Below, in pieces: positions 10,801 through 39,010 of a stretch of DNA of 64,000 bases. Numbering within the stretch: the stretch's first letter is position 1; the number at the start of each line of letters is the position of its first letter. The translations under genes and the position numbers were made by a program. The stretch comes from Rhabdophis nuchalis (lineage: Eukaryota; Chordata; Lepidosauria; Squamata; Natricidae), in contig CM077658.1 in NCBI GenBank assembly GCA_039707465.1, positions 17,645,074 through 17,709,073 on the forward strand, read 5' to 3'. The notes beneath the pieces were generated by a model. That model did not search any database and had not been told where the DNA came from. It saw only the letters and a program-made list of their open reading frames with translations.

Positions 10801-12144
10801 TCCTTCTCTGTCGTCCCCTTCTTCTTTTGCCCTCAATTGTTCCCAGCATGAGGCTCTTCTCCAGTGAGTCCTTCCTTCTCATTAGGTGGCCAAAATATTT
10901 TTCTCTTCAGGATCTGGCCTTCTAAAGAGCAGTCAGGGTTGATCTCCTCTAGGACTGACCGGTTGGATCGGCTCAACTAGCCACCCCTCTTTCTGCCTTA
11001 GCAGATTGAAGGGACTTGTTCAGTCTCCCAATGTTTTCTGACTCATTCTCTTTCTGACATCAACGTGTCATAAGTCTCAAGCCTCTTCACGCTCACAAGA
11101 GATCTAAATCCATCTTGAATTCTGTTGACTCATATCTACTGCTAATTTGACTTGACCGTTAGTAGTTCAGATACTTGTAGAGAGCACACAATAAACCGGT
11201 ATATTCATTTGAACTGCTTGGGCTCCTGTTTTCCTGGGGTTGACATCTACATTTTCTTCTAGGTGAGTTACAGAGTTCAGAAAGGGATGACCACAAGCAC
11301 AGTGGCGAAAATGGTTACGGTGTGGATCGCAGCATTTCTCCTCTATGGTCCAGCCATTATCAGCTGGGAATACATAGCCCAGCAGAGCATCATCCCTGAG
11401 AACAAGTGTTATGCCGAGTTCCACTACAACTGGTACTTCCTCATGATTGCCTCCACCATTGAGTTCTTCACACCTTTCATCAGTGTCACCTACTTCAACT
11501 TGAGCATCTATTTCAACATTCGCAAGCGGACGCCGGTCAGAAGAGAGAGCTCCTCAGGAGCCCGAAAGGATTGTGAACGTTTTTGCTGCAGGAAGAAGCA
11601 AGAGCACGTCATAGCTTTCACAAAAGGAGGCGACAAGAGGGACGAAAAGGTGAGCAGCTTCACCCCTAGTAAGCCTGCGGTGGGGAGGCTCAACACCCAT
11701 AACCTCCAGACTCATTCAGTAGAGTTTAACATCAATCAAGATTTTCCACCTTGGCAGGTAGACATCCAAACCAAATCACCGTGGGGCGGCATCTACAAAG
11801 CTCTAGAGAGCGTATCTGGCGCCACACAGAGAGCAGAGGCGGCCAATACTGCAGCTAGCCGGTTTAGGCTTTCCCGAGATAAGAAGATAGCCAAATCTTT
11901 AGCCATCGTCGTCTGCATCTTTGCTGTATGTTGGGCACCCTACACCCTTCTAATGATCATCAGAGCTGGCTGTCACGGGAGATGCATCCACCACGACCTC
12001 TATGAAGTATCGTTTTGGCTGCTGTGGTTGAATTCAGCTATTAATCCCGTGTTATATCCTTTGTGCCACATCAGTTTCAGAAGAGCCTTTCTGAAATTGC
12101 TCTGTCCGGCCAAGTCAAAAATCCACCCTAATGTTTTTACGTGA
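7868..12144 (+). CDS. Histamine H3-like receptor (class A GPCR)
   Basis: Seven-helix receptor of the H3/H4 histamine family, expected at the plasma membrane and Gi/o coupled. Coding exons: 7868-8143, 10256-10422, 11263-12144 (stop TGA), plus a probable 5' exon at 7496-7511. The model then has 446 residues, close to human H3 (445). Introns fall after DFLVG (phase 1) and after VTRA (phase 0). In model numbering: N-glycosylation motif NLS at 16-18; Asp128 in TM3 (amine anchor); DRF 145-147 in place of DRY, as in H3; ECL2 Cys202, pairing with Cys121; Glu220 in TM5; CWAP around 376-379; NPVLY 414-418. Loops and TM7 resemble H3 more than H4. The human VPS35 locus has no such gene, so I read it as a third H3/H4-type paralogue and leave the symbol blank. 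Confidence 0.9.
8420..8525 (+). repeat. Retroelement 3' end with (ATTCT)n tail
   Basis: TTCCTTGTGTGTCCAATCAC, then GGCCAATAAATAATT, then five or so ATTCT units. Lies in receptor intron after exon 8143. Same unit as 6738-6930 in inverse orientation. Confidence 0.7.
8570..8815 (-). repeat. tRNA-head SINE
   Basis: Minus-strand copy of the common SINE: GTGGTTGAAGTGCAGTACTG head, GACTCAGCCTTCCATCCTTC, CAACAATCCAGG complement, and a TATAGGATGGTACATAAAC 3' part. Followed by (GGGTT)-like repeats near 8826-8860. Confidence 0.65.
9839..9934 (+). repeat. (AAGG)n microsatellite
   Basis: About 24 tandem AAGG units in the intron between receptor exons 7868-8143 and 10256-10422. It creates a spurious KEGR-repeat open frame. 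Confidence 0.97.
10660..10955 (-). mobile_element. BovB/RTE LINE 3' fragment
   Basis: The minus strand encodes the end of a BovB-like reverse transcriptase ORF: RRKDSLEKSLMLG, GKRRRGRQRRRWLDG, MSLNGL, VEDRKAW, HGVA.GRTQL. It lies in the last receptor intron, about 310 bp upstream of exon 11263. A plus-strand relative is at 31795-32165. Confidence 0.75.
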
Positions 12145-12737
12145 GAGATAACCCTGAGGAGAGGTTTCTACATAGGGACCTTTGACGCAGAACCACTGAA
12201 CATGAACTTATCCTCCAAATAGGAAAGGCAATTCAAATGTTCGATCCCGAGAGGTTTCGACTTCTAGGTCTTTTCGGCAAAAATGAATTAGAGAAAGCTC
12301 GACCTTGATTTCAGAAAATGCAAGAAATTTGCAGTATTTTGCAGTGCTTATGTATGCAAATGAGAACTAATTTATTCTCCGGTACCTAAGCTCAGTACGC
12401 TTTGTAAATTCCCAACCGAGTCCTCATTCTTAAGAAATAATGTAATTCTGATAAAGCAATTTAACTGGAGGGCATTTGTACACTTGTGTTGAAGTATTTG
12501 CAAATTTTTAAAAAAGGGAGTTTCTTTTTGCATGTTAGGGTTTTGTACTGATGTGGAGTTTTTAAAGAATTACTTGTCCACTTTATATTGCAGAAAACAC
12601 AGTGCAATGGAGCATCTCTTGCTAGATGTTGTGGTCTGTGGGTGGACCTTGCTCATGTGCACTGGTGTTTTCCCAAGGATTACTCGGTTCCAAGGAATTA
12701 TTCCAATTCCACTTGGCAAAATGCCATTTATAAGCAA

Positions 12738-13036
12738 AGGTAAAAGGTACAGGTGCCCCTGCGGACTTTATTCATGCTCGTCTCCATTTTAAGGCCATTG
12801 ACATTTCCAAAGACATTTCATGGTCATGTGGCCAGCATGACATCACAAAGAGCTGTTACTTCCCACTAAAGTGGTACCTATTTATCTACTCGCATTTGCA
12901 TGCTTTCGAACTGCTAGGTTGCAGGAGCGGACACGAAGATGGGAGCTCACCCCATTACGTAGAGCTCGAATGTGGGTTGCCGTCTTTCCAGCTGACAAAC
13001 CCAGCATCTTAAACTGCTGAGCCACTGCACTGTCCT
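12738..13036 (-). repeat. Sauria-type SINE, degraded
   Basis: Starts at GGTAAAAGGTACAGGTGCCCC (tail) and ends with CTGAGCCACTGCACTGTCC (head). The diagnostic CATGGTCATGTGGCCAGCAT and GCTTTCGAACTGCTAGGTTG blocks are present with many substitutions. Confidence 0.75.
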
Positions 13037-13160
13037 ACTCGTAAACAAACCTGCAAAAGTTGGGTCGAAAAGTAAGATGGGCTTCATCAGGCAATTTCCA
13101 GTCAATACACCAAGCCGTAACTTATTGAATGCATAGCTTCGCCTGTGGTTGCTATACCGG

Positions 13161-13732
13161 TGTTCTGACCGAGGCTTCCCGAAGGCATGAAGCAAACTCC
13201 TCGTCCCGACAAAAACCCCTTTTATTAACTGACTGTGAATTCTGCTCATTCACATCCAGCAAAGTCTTTCAAGGAAGGATTTGCAGTCACAGACCTTATC
13301 TGGCTTGGAGAGCTGCCAGGCCGATATCTGCAGAACTTGGCAAGAGGTCTCGGAGAGTCACGAACCAATGAAGTGAACTAATTGTCTCCTGCAAACTTCA
13401 CTCCTCTTTTGCTCCTTTTATTTCCCCTGGGAGGGCCCAGTCATCGTCTGGCCTTACTCCCAAGTCGACTCCTGTTCTTTAGCTGTTCCCTTCATCTGGC
13501 AACTCTGCACATGTGCATATTGGAATCAGGCTCCAGCTGTTTTTCTGCCTCACTGATGTCTGACTCCGAAGGCAGCTGATAACTGGCATAGGGCTCAGGC
13601 CCCCTCTCTGCCTCCGACACAGAGCCCTCCTCAGAGCCTTCCCCAGACTCCAGGACTGGCCCAGGTTCCTCCCCAACCTCCTCACTGTCCAAACATGCTG
13701 CCAGCTCCACTGTCTGCTGGTGAGCCACAACA
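13161..13732 (-). mobile_element. Solo LTR of an unidentified retrotransposon
   Basis: On the minus strand the element starts TGTTGTGGCTCACC and ends GGTCAGAACA, about 572 bp with TG...CA ends. It includes AATAAAAGGGGTTTTTG, a polyadenylation-like signal, near its 3' end. Flanks read ACCGG and ACCAG, a possible 5-bp duplication with one mismatch. Related pieces are at 36277, 39775-40247 and 55335-55930. No internal coding region accompanies it. Confidence 0.65.
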
Positions 13733-13840
13733 ACCAGCGTTCTTAATATAATCATCAATTACAGTGTCTTTTTTAAAAAGTGCTAGAATGATCATTAAAT
13801 GCAACAGGAGATAGTTGAGGCCATATCCATTAATAGCAAC

Positions 13841-13846
13841 TTTATT
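13841..13846 (-). terminator. Candidate VPS35 polyadenylation signal
   Basis: AATAAA on the minus strand, about 865 bases past the VPS35 stop. The sequence from here to 14710 carries no recognised repeat and would be the 3' UTR. No other strong signal lies closer. Confidence 0.45.
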
Positions 13847-14710
13847 GTTATACTGGCACAAATTAAGGATACAGATTGCATTTCCCCCTAATTTGACAGT
13901 ACTGAAGGTTATATACTCTATAGACCACCGTCTGATTTGAATTTTCTTACTATTATCTTGATAAATATGCCCTGTGTACTATACTGAACCCTCACTGTAT
14001 GTCACTTGAGTCCCCATATGCAAAATATAACTTTCTTGGTTTAATTTCTTTCCTTTTTTTAAAAGAATGGTGCTTTATAACTCCAAATACATGCATGAAG
14101 ATATTTGGGTTGGGGGAAATCTGACAGAACTCTTGACAAATATGAAAAAAAAAGAGAAAAGGTGGAATCTGACAGACAAGAAAATGAAACATTATTTTTT
14201 TTTTAAAAAAAATAGTCCACAGCCTTAGTAACACTTGCAGATGAAAAGGTGGATTAGAGATTATATGGCTTTTGGGCGGAAATGTGAGGACAGAAGAGCA
14301 GGAGAGAAAAATCAGAAGACAAAGGAGGAGGGGAGAGATGTACAACCACGTGGAATTTTTAGAAGAACGGATTCAGTCATGCTAATTTTTCTATTGGCCT
14401 GCTAGTCCATACCTTGGAAATTCTGATAGGAATACTTAAATCCCAAATGCTTGGAAGCAGCAGCCTGGAACATATTCGCACATTCACACACGCACACACA
14501 CGCACACACGCAAAAGAAGAAGAGTGAACCGAAAGCCTATTGTTGGCACTCCCAAAAGGCACAAAAGTCTATGATCTCTAATGCAAGAAGAATGATAATG
14601 AACAACAAAATGTGGTGTGTGTTGTACGTGGAAAGACAGAGGACAAGCGCGCCACAGAATGGGACCGGGATGGGTGGGTGGGTGGGTGGGTGAGTGGGGG
14701 TGTCTTTTGT

Positions 14711-32851
<18,141 letters not shown>

Positions 32852-32924
32852 GGTGGCACCTCCTTCGCCTGGCCGCACCGCCCGCACGCCCAGCGCCTCG
32901 GTTGCCCCCCTTCCTCCCTCAGCG

Positions 32925-32932
32925 TCATGTGA
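32925..32932. promoter_or_regulatory. MITF/TFE-type M-box TCATGTGA
   Basis: Perfect TCATGTGA, 74 bp upstream of the VPS35 ATG, within the likely 5' UTR or core promoter. MITF, TFEB and TFE3 recognise TCAYRTGA and drive lysosomal genes. Confidence 0.45.
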
Positions 32933-33120
32933 TCGCCCGCTGCGCCCGCCCCCTCTCCCTTCCTAGGCGCGCCTCCGCCCGCCACTCTTTCCCCTCGCCT
33001 TCCCCATTGGCTCGGCGGGCAGCGGAACGGCTGAGGCGTAGGGCGCGACGGACCAATCGGAAGCCAAGCTCTGCTTCCTTTTTTTTTTTCCGGACTTCGA
33101 GTCCTCTCCACCCCCACCTT

Positions 33121-33129
33121 TTTGGCGCG
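33121..33129 (+). promoter_or_regulatory. E2F-like site TTTGGCGCG
   Basis: Matches the TTTSGCGC consensus, about 155 bp upstream of the ORC6 ATG. ORC6 is needed at G1/S, so E2F control would make sense. Motif match only. Confidence 0.5.
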
Positions 33130-33251
33130 TCATAGAAAAGGAAGGTGGGCGGGGTGAGAACGTCGGGGGCGGGAGGGGGGAGGAGGAAGAACGACGTTCG
33201 AAAGGGGCGTGGCCGAGGGAGGGCCTTTTTTTATTGAATGGGCTTCCGGCA

Positions 33252-33261
33252 GCGCGGGAAA
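33252..33261 (-). promoter_or_regulatory. E2F-like site TTTCCCGCGC
   Basis: Complement of GCGCGGGAAA, 22 bp before the ORC6 ATG, so probably near the transcription start. Second E2F-type match in this promoter. Confidence 0.5.
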
Positions 33262-33282
33262 AGAGAGCGGCGCGGGAGGAGG

Positions 33283-36200
33283 ATGGAGCGGGAGGTTCTG
33301 CAGCGCTGGGCGGCCAAGTTGGGGGTCTCCACGCCCGGAGTTATCAGGTGATGGGGGGGGGGGGTGCTGCAGTTGGATGTAGCTAGACCGTAATCTTCTC
33401 CCCCCCCCTTTCAGGAGTAGCCCCATTTATTTATTTTTGCTGGGCGGGGATTATGGGCCGTGTAATCCATCGCCCCTGGAAGGCTTCGCACATCTTGGGG
33501 CGGAGGGGTCTTATTGGCTCCTACTTCGCCTCTGGTCCCATCACGATGTTTGGAAAGGGTTTAGGATGACAGATAGACTGCCTCTGGCTATGGAGGTTTT
33601 AATTCATTTATTTTTGCTGATCGGGGATTATGGGCCCTGCAGTCCATCGTTCCTGGAAGGCTTCGCATATCGGGGTGGCGGGGGGGGGGGTTGTCCCATC
33701 ACGATGTTTTGAAAGGGTTTAGGATGAGAGATAGACTGCCTTTAGCTATGGAGGTTTAAATTGATTGATTGATTTTTTTCTGAAGGGGGATTATGGACCC
33801 TGTAGTCCAGGGGTCTCCAACCTTTGCAACTAAGTCTGAAGGACTTCAGCTCCCAGACTTCTCCAGCCAGCAAAGCTGGGAGCTGAAGTCCTTCAGACTT
33901 AAAGTTGCAAAGGTTGGAGACCTCTGCTGTAGTCCATCGCCCCTGGAAGGCTTTGCATATGGGGAGGAGGGGTCTTAGCCATTTCTACTTCACCTTTGGC
34001 CCCAGCATGATATTTTGAAAGGGTTTTCCAGGTAGTTGCAGACTTACAAAAGTCCAGTTGCCTCCAGAAAAAGCACCTTTGGGACAACCATGACCTGGAT
34101 GGCTGAGACTCTCTGCAGGCTTCTATATAGGGAAGATGATCTAATGCTGAATTAATGCTGAAGTGTTGCCATTATATAGCTGTGAATTTAAGAGTTAGGA
34201 AATTAATGTCGTCTCTTTGGTTGCCTTTCCTACTGGTGAATCGTCTTTTTCGGGGTTCTACAGAAAAGCAGAGGAATACCTCCGACTTTCTCAAGTGAAG
34301 TGTGCCCCCCTGCTAGCCCAGATGAGCCCCACAAGCAGTGCCATCATCTGCCTGGACTTGGCTGCTACCTTCACACGGAATCCAGTAGACAAAGTAAAGT
34401 ATCTTATCTGTTCTCTTGCCATTTCCATCTCAGATGTTTTCCTTTACATTGCTACACGTAAGCCTTGATTTACGACCATAATTGAGCCCAATTTTTTTCT
34501 GTTTTAAGGGAGGCAATGGTTCAGCGAGTTATTGTCCCGTTTTACAACCCTTTCCTTGCCCCAGTTGTTAAGTGAATCGTGGCCGTTGTTTGGCTAGAGT
34601 CGGATCTCAGATTACCTCAGCAGACTTGGGAGGGGTGCACCTCATTGGGGAATGTGATTTATGACACAGACTGAAGGGAGGGAAGGAACAGGGGTAAAGT
34701 TCAGCTATAATTCAAATAAGGCTCAGATCTGACTGCAAAACGGTCTTACCAAAATAAACTCTCCTAATAAATGACTAATTTTCTTTTGAAATTTGGCTCG
34801 AGACTCATGAATCAATTATGGCACTTTTTGGAAACCTGACAATACATACATACCCAGGCTATGCCCAGTTATCAGCTAGTAATTTAATAAAAGTCAGACT
34901 GTCCTTCATGAGTATAAAGATAGCAGGTAGGTTATCTAGACCTATAGACAAGGACAAAAATGGTTTTATGTCCATAAGGAATATAAAATAATCTTTTGTT
35001 AAATGGTGGCTCGTGAGTGACGGGTAGTACAGGTTTGGAAAAGACTTTATGGCTTTGTTGTTGTTTTTTCCTTTCAAGGGTTATTTTGTCAAACTCTCCG
35101 GCTTGAACAGAGCCACTTACCAGCGCTACCTGAGATCCTTTGAAAGTCTCCTTGCTCTGCAATCCAACGTTGGCATCAGAGAGGTGGCAGTTCAGTTCTC
35201 CTGCTTGGAAGCTGAAAACCTGGCATCCAAAATCCTGCAGAGGTAGGAAGGCGTTTCGAAAGACCGTTTCTGCTTCCGGTTAACAATGAGCAAACAAGAT
35301 CGGGAACAGCTCTTGGAAAATAATCACCGATGGGAGATGTCACCATCTCAGATGCTCCTGTGCTAAATTTGGGGGTGGGGGGGGGAATTCATCCATTACA
35401 GCCAAGAATTTGAAGATTGTATCTTAGGCCAGGGGGTCTCCAAACCTGGCGACCTTAAGACATGTGGAGAATTAAAGCTGGGGAATTCTGGGAGTTGAAG
35501 TCCAGAAATCTTAAAGTTGCCAAGATTGGAGGCTTGGAGAACCCCGGTCTAGACTAGGAGTCGGCAACCTTAAGCACTCAGAGCCATACAGGACCTAACT
35601 GGAAGCCCCCCCCCCTCCTCATTCAATTTTGGAGCCAACTGGAAGTCCAGTTCCCCCACCATAGAGTCTCCTAGCGTGGCATCCTTTTTCCTTTACCTGC
35701 CCTAATCAAAAGCCCCATCAATTGTGAAGCTGACCAGAAAACCAGCCCCTTGCCATAGAGTCTCCTCCAGGCACGCCCTGCTTCCCCGCCCACCCCCAAA
35801 CTGGAAGCTTCTCTCAAAATTGTGGTGTCGACTGGCGACAGGGAGCCGCAGAGCAGAGAGATGAAAGAGCCGCATGAAACTCCAGAGCCGCTGATCTGGT
35901 CTACACGTACAAAGTGGATGGTTTTTGGAGTTGACAATCCTCGGCCAAAAATCTAAACTGTAATATAATTTAAAAAATACAAAGCTGTTTGGGTACTTTA
36001 TTCCATCTGCCATATCTAAAATTAGTAAAGAATAAGCAACAGAGCCAGTAAAAGGATTTTCCTGGATATTTAAAGGGCGTAAGGGTTTTACACATAGCAA
36101 GGTTTCATAGCTAAAGATGAACTGAATCTCAGATGGAATTAAAATTGTTGGGGGCTTCAGTAAACTGGTGTGTCCTTTCAGGTACGAATCCAGCCTTCCA

Positions 36201-39010
36201 GAAATTCAACAGGTGGCTCTCGATTTGTCAAAACCCTTGTTCACCACTGTGGCATTGTTTACTGCTTGCAGGTAAGTGTCCTGACCTGGGCTTCCCAAGA
36301 GCATGAAGCAAACTCCTAGTCCCGACAAAAAACCCTTTTTATTAATTTACTGTGAATTCTTCACATTCACATCCAGCAAAGTCTTTCAAGGGAGGATTTA
36401 CAGTCACAGACCTTATCTGGCTTGGGGAGCTGACAGGCCCATATCTGCAAAACTTGTCAAGGAGTCTTGGAGAGTCATGAACCAATTAAGCGAATTAATT
36501 GTCTCCTGCAAACTCCATTCCCCTTTCGCTCCTCTTTTATTTCCTCTGGAAGGGGCCATTCATCGTCTACCTGTGGCCTTACTCTAAAGTCAACTGTCAA
36601 AAACTGCCCTTGTGGTCTAGTTGTTCTGGTGTGCAGTGCTCCATAGCATCGTTTTGAGGGTAGGAGTTGAAACCATTTATGTCCAGGATGCAAGGGATCT
36701 GTAAATATTTTCAGACTTCTTTTTCACTCGTGCAGTGTACAAGGCCTCAATGGAAGGCAGGTTGGCAGCAATTGTTTTTTCTGCAGTTCTGATTCTCCTC
36801 TGAACTCTGTATCTGTCTTGTTGGGTTGCAGAACCAAACCAGACAGTTCTAGACATGCAGATGACAGACTCAATCATTCCTCTGTAGAACTGTACCAGCA
36901 GCTCCTTGAACAATTTGAGCTTCTTGAGTTGGCACAGAAAGAACATTCTTTGTTGTGCTTTTTTGATGACATTTTTGATGTTAGGTGTCCATTTTAGGTC
37001 TTGAGATATGATAGAACCTAGTTGTTGTAACACTCCTAAGCTGTTTGGTCCTCCAAAGGTCCATCGTCTGATGCCAGCTTCTAACCACAGGGAGGAGCCC
37101 TTCCCCCAAATATCACATCCTGGGAATATTTAGGGAGGCAGTGGAGGGGCTCAGCTGGAGTTTGAACATGTGGTTTGGTTTTAAAATACTTTTTGCCTAG
37201 CAAGGATTGTCAAATCACAGTCTGCTCCTGTTTTTCGAAAAAGCAGCCTCTTAAAAGAAAAGAACATTTATAGAACGATGCAAAAGAACCTAAAGATATT
37301 TTTTTTAAATAATCTTTAAAAAATGTATGGAAGAGATGCTTTTCACTAGCTAACCAGCTTTTTTTTTTTAATGTCTGCTTGATTTCACACACTTTTTGCT
37401 TGTTAGTGATGAGAAGCTGGTGGGATGTAAATTCGAACTGGGAGCTTCTAATTGAGAGATTTGATAGCAACTGTTTATGGCAGGGGTCTCAAACTCAATT
37501 TACCTGGGGGCCGCCGGAGGCAGAGGCTGGGTGAGGCTGGTCCGCATAAGGGATTCCACAGAGGTCCACTCCCCCTGCGGGCTGCACTAATATTATACTT
37601 TCATATCACGGTGGGGGCCACAAGATACCGTCCTGCGGGCCGCAATTGGCCCGTGGGCTGCGAGAATGAGACCTCTGGTTTATGGTGTAAGTTTAAATCA
37701 CTGGGCAAGAGGGTCTTTTCGTGAATCCAATCTTTCTCATGGCAGATCCTTGAAACTTAAAGTGGATAAAACGAAAATGGTGTCCGTATCAGGGGTGAAG
37801 AAAACCATCTTTGACCGTCTCCACGCCCAGTTAGAGAAGATTAGCCAACAAATCAACCGTATGATTTTCTTTCTGCTTTTTTGTCTTGTTTCGCTTCTTG
37901 TAACTTGTAAAAAAACCTCACCTCCACTTTTTTTTTAGCCTGACCGGTAGGAACTCACCACTGCTAATACCATAACAATCCTCTTCTTTAATCTATTTAA
38001 CTTTGTTAAAACATTTTCTCTATTTCACTCTTCTGCTTTTTTCCACTTCTCATATTTATTCTCTAACCCTAGATAAAATAATTCCCATATGTTATTAATA
38101 ATCAGATTGTTCCTTCTCTTTAACTTCAACTGTCTACCTATTCATTTCTGCACATTCTAATATTTTCTGAACCACGTTCTCATCCATAGGGATATCTTCA
38201 TTTTTTCCAATTTTGTGTAAATACCATCCTAGCTGCAGTCATGACGTGAATTATCAATGTGAAGTTGATCAGTTTGAATCAACTATTTACGGTTAGTTTC
38301 AGTTCTGGGCAGAAAGGAGAGCAAATACCTGGACAGGTGACTTTGGGCCAATCCCTTTTTGTCATCCCCACCCATCTCAAAAGGTTGCTGTGGGGGAAAT
38401 AGGTGGCAGGCGTTAGGTATGCTCACCACCTTAAATTGGCAATGTTCTGGGCTTGGGTGTCCTGTTTCCTACAGACCGGTTCCTTAGTTCGGTTTTATCT
38501 CTTGTGGCTTATTCAACTGAATGTAGCCATTGTCATGCATTCAAATGTTGCCCAAACTTGACAATAGTTTCTTCTTCTTTTCAAGGAGAAGGTGATTCAT
38601 TGTCAATGAATCTTGAAGAACCTCAAAAATCCTTCCTGGAAGATCTTGCAAAGGAAGAAGGTAAGCGCAACCATGCCATAAGACAGCGGTCACCATTGGG
38701 TATCAGCGAGGAAAATTTGGTGGTCTGCAGAAAAATTATTAGCATTTTTTACATTGTACTAAATTAGGGGTCCTCAAACTACGGCACCACTAATTCTGAT
38801 ATCCTAAGAAAAACTGATTCTTAGCACTTTGTGTTTGGGTCCCTGTGCACACAGACATACACACATATCTTATTTTTTTCTCCATTAGTTCTGGAAGCAA
38901 AAGTCTCTCGCAAGCGTCCCAAAAATGAAATGAATCCTAAGGAAGATTATGAAGAATGGAAACGACGAATCTTAGAAAATGCTGCAAAATCACAAAGGAA
39001 TAATGTGTGA
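33283..39010 (+). CDS. ORC6: Origin recognition complex subunit 6, complete
   Basis: ORC6 is the smallest ORC subunit; it helps load MCM helicases at replication origins in the nucleus. Seven exons: 33283-33347, 34264-34393, 35079-35242, 36182-36271, 37746-37858, 38586-38660, 38889-39010 (TGA). Lengths sum to 759 bases, 252 residues, the same as human. The N-terminal TFIIB-like cyclin fold contains RKAEEYLRLSQVKC and SSAIICLDLAA; the second fold includes LSGLNRATYQRYLRSFESLL and KLKVDKTKMVSVSGVKK. The middle linker is diverged and basic (SRKRPKN). The C-terminal ORC3-binding helix DYEEWKRRILENAA is kept; its Tyr (233) matches human Y232, a Meier-Gorlin site. Exon 4's donor is followed within five bases by an LTR fragment. 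ORC6 shares its promoter with VPS35. Confidence 0.97.
33345..33365 (+). repeat. Poly-G run at the ORC6 exon 1 donor
   Basis: The donor GTGATG runs straight into about 12 G. Donor strength is low apart from this, and G-runs can act as intronic splicing enhancers. Length may be unreliable. Confidence 0.8.
33421..33970 (+). repeat. Local tandem-like triplication in ORC6 intron 1
   Basis: Three related blocks begin near 33433, 33610 and 33780: GGGGATTATGG.CC.TG.AGTCCATCG, then TGGAAGGCTT.GCATAT, then GATG.TTTGGAAAGGGTTT. The third is split by the MITE at 33808-33926. Spacing is about 170 bp before the insertion. Confidence 0.7.
33808..33926. mobile_element. Palindromic hAT-type MITE with 8-bp target duplication
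   Basis: Same family as 26767-26901, with a shortened centre (AGCAAAGCT). Flanks are CTGTAGTC on both sides (33800-33807, 33927-33934). In ORC6 intron 1. Confidence 0.9.
34455..34610 (+). repeat. Dispersed 'CGACTTAC' repeat, 5' fragment
   Basis: TTGATTTACGACCATAATTG, then GAGGCAATGGTTCAGCGAG and CAGTTGTTAAGTGAATCGTG. Truncated copy of the 15612 family in ORC6 intron 2. Confidence 0.55.
35430..35547. mobile_element. Palindromic hAT-type MITE, diverged
   Basis: CAGGGGGTCTCCAAACC start and GGAGAACCCCGG end with the shared GGGAATTCTGGGAGTTGAAG core. Target duplication not readable. ORC6 intron 3. Confidence 0.65.
36277..36610 (-). mobile_element. Truncated LTR immediately after ORC6 exon 4 donor
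   Basis: The terminal TGTCCTGACCTGGGCTTCC matches the end of the 13161 LTR, and the body (AAACCCTTTTTATTAATT, CAAAGTCTTTCAAGG) follows. The element starts at the sixth base of the intron, leaving GTAAG from the host. Its other end is lost. Confidence 0.65.
36640..37030 (-). mobile_element. L2/CR1-type LINE reverse transcriptase fragment
   Basis: Minus strand encodes LGSIISQDLKW, VIKKAQQRMFFLCQLKK, LLVQFYRGMIESV and AAEKTIAANLPSIEALY-like residues, the thumb region of L2-like non-LTR reverse transcriptases. No full ORF. A relative is at 51700-51930. Confidence 0.7.
37481..37677. mobile_element. hAT-type element with target duplication GTTTATGG
   Basis: Starts CAGGGGTCTCAAACTC and ends GAATGAGACCTCTG, with GC-rich body (GGGCCGCAATTGGCCCG). 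The 8-bp GTTTATGG is repeated at 37473-37480 and 37678-37685. Lies 60 bp upstream of ORC6 exon 37746-37858. Confidence 0.85.
37930..38290 (-). mobile_element. L1-like LINE ORF2 C-terminal fragment
   Basis: Minus-strand translation with frameshifts shows IGKNEDIPMDEN, the C-terminal style of squamate L1 ORF2. ORC6 intron 5. Confidence 0.5.

Larger units (their letters stand above)
12145..13840. other. Receptor 3' flank and intergenic stretch
   Basis: The receptor 3' UTR probably starts here, but I see no convincing AATAAA near the stop. The stretch holds a worn Sauria SINE (12738-13036) and a solo LTR (13161-13732). The receptor and VPS35 are convergent. Confidence 0.6.

Noticed and set aside
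13492..13758. 88-codon acidic minus-strand frame
   Set aside because: Lies within the solo LTR; the same peptide pattern appears in the related LTR at 55335-55930.
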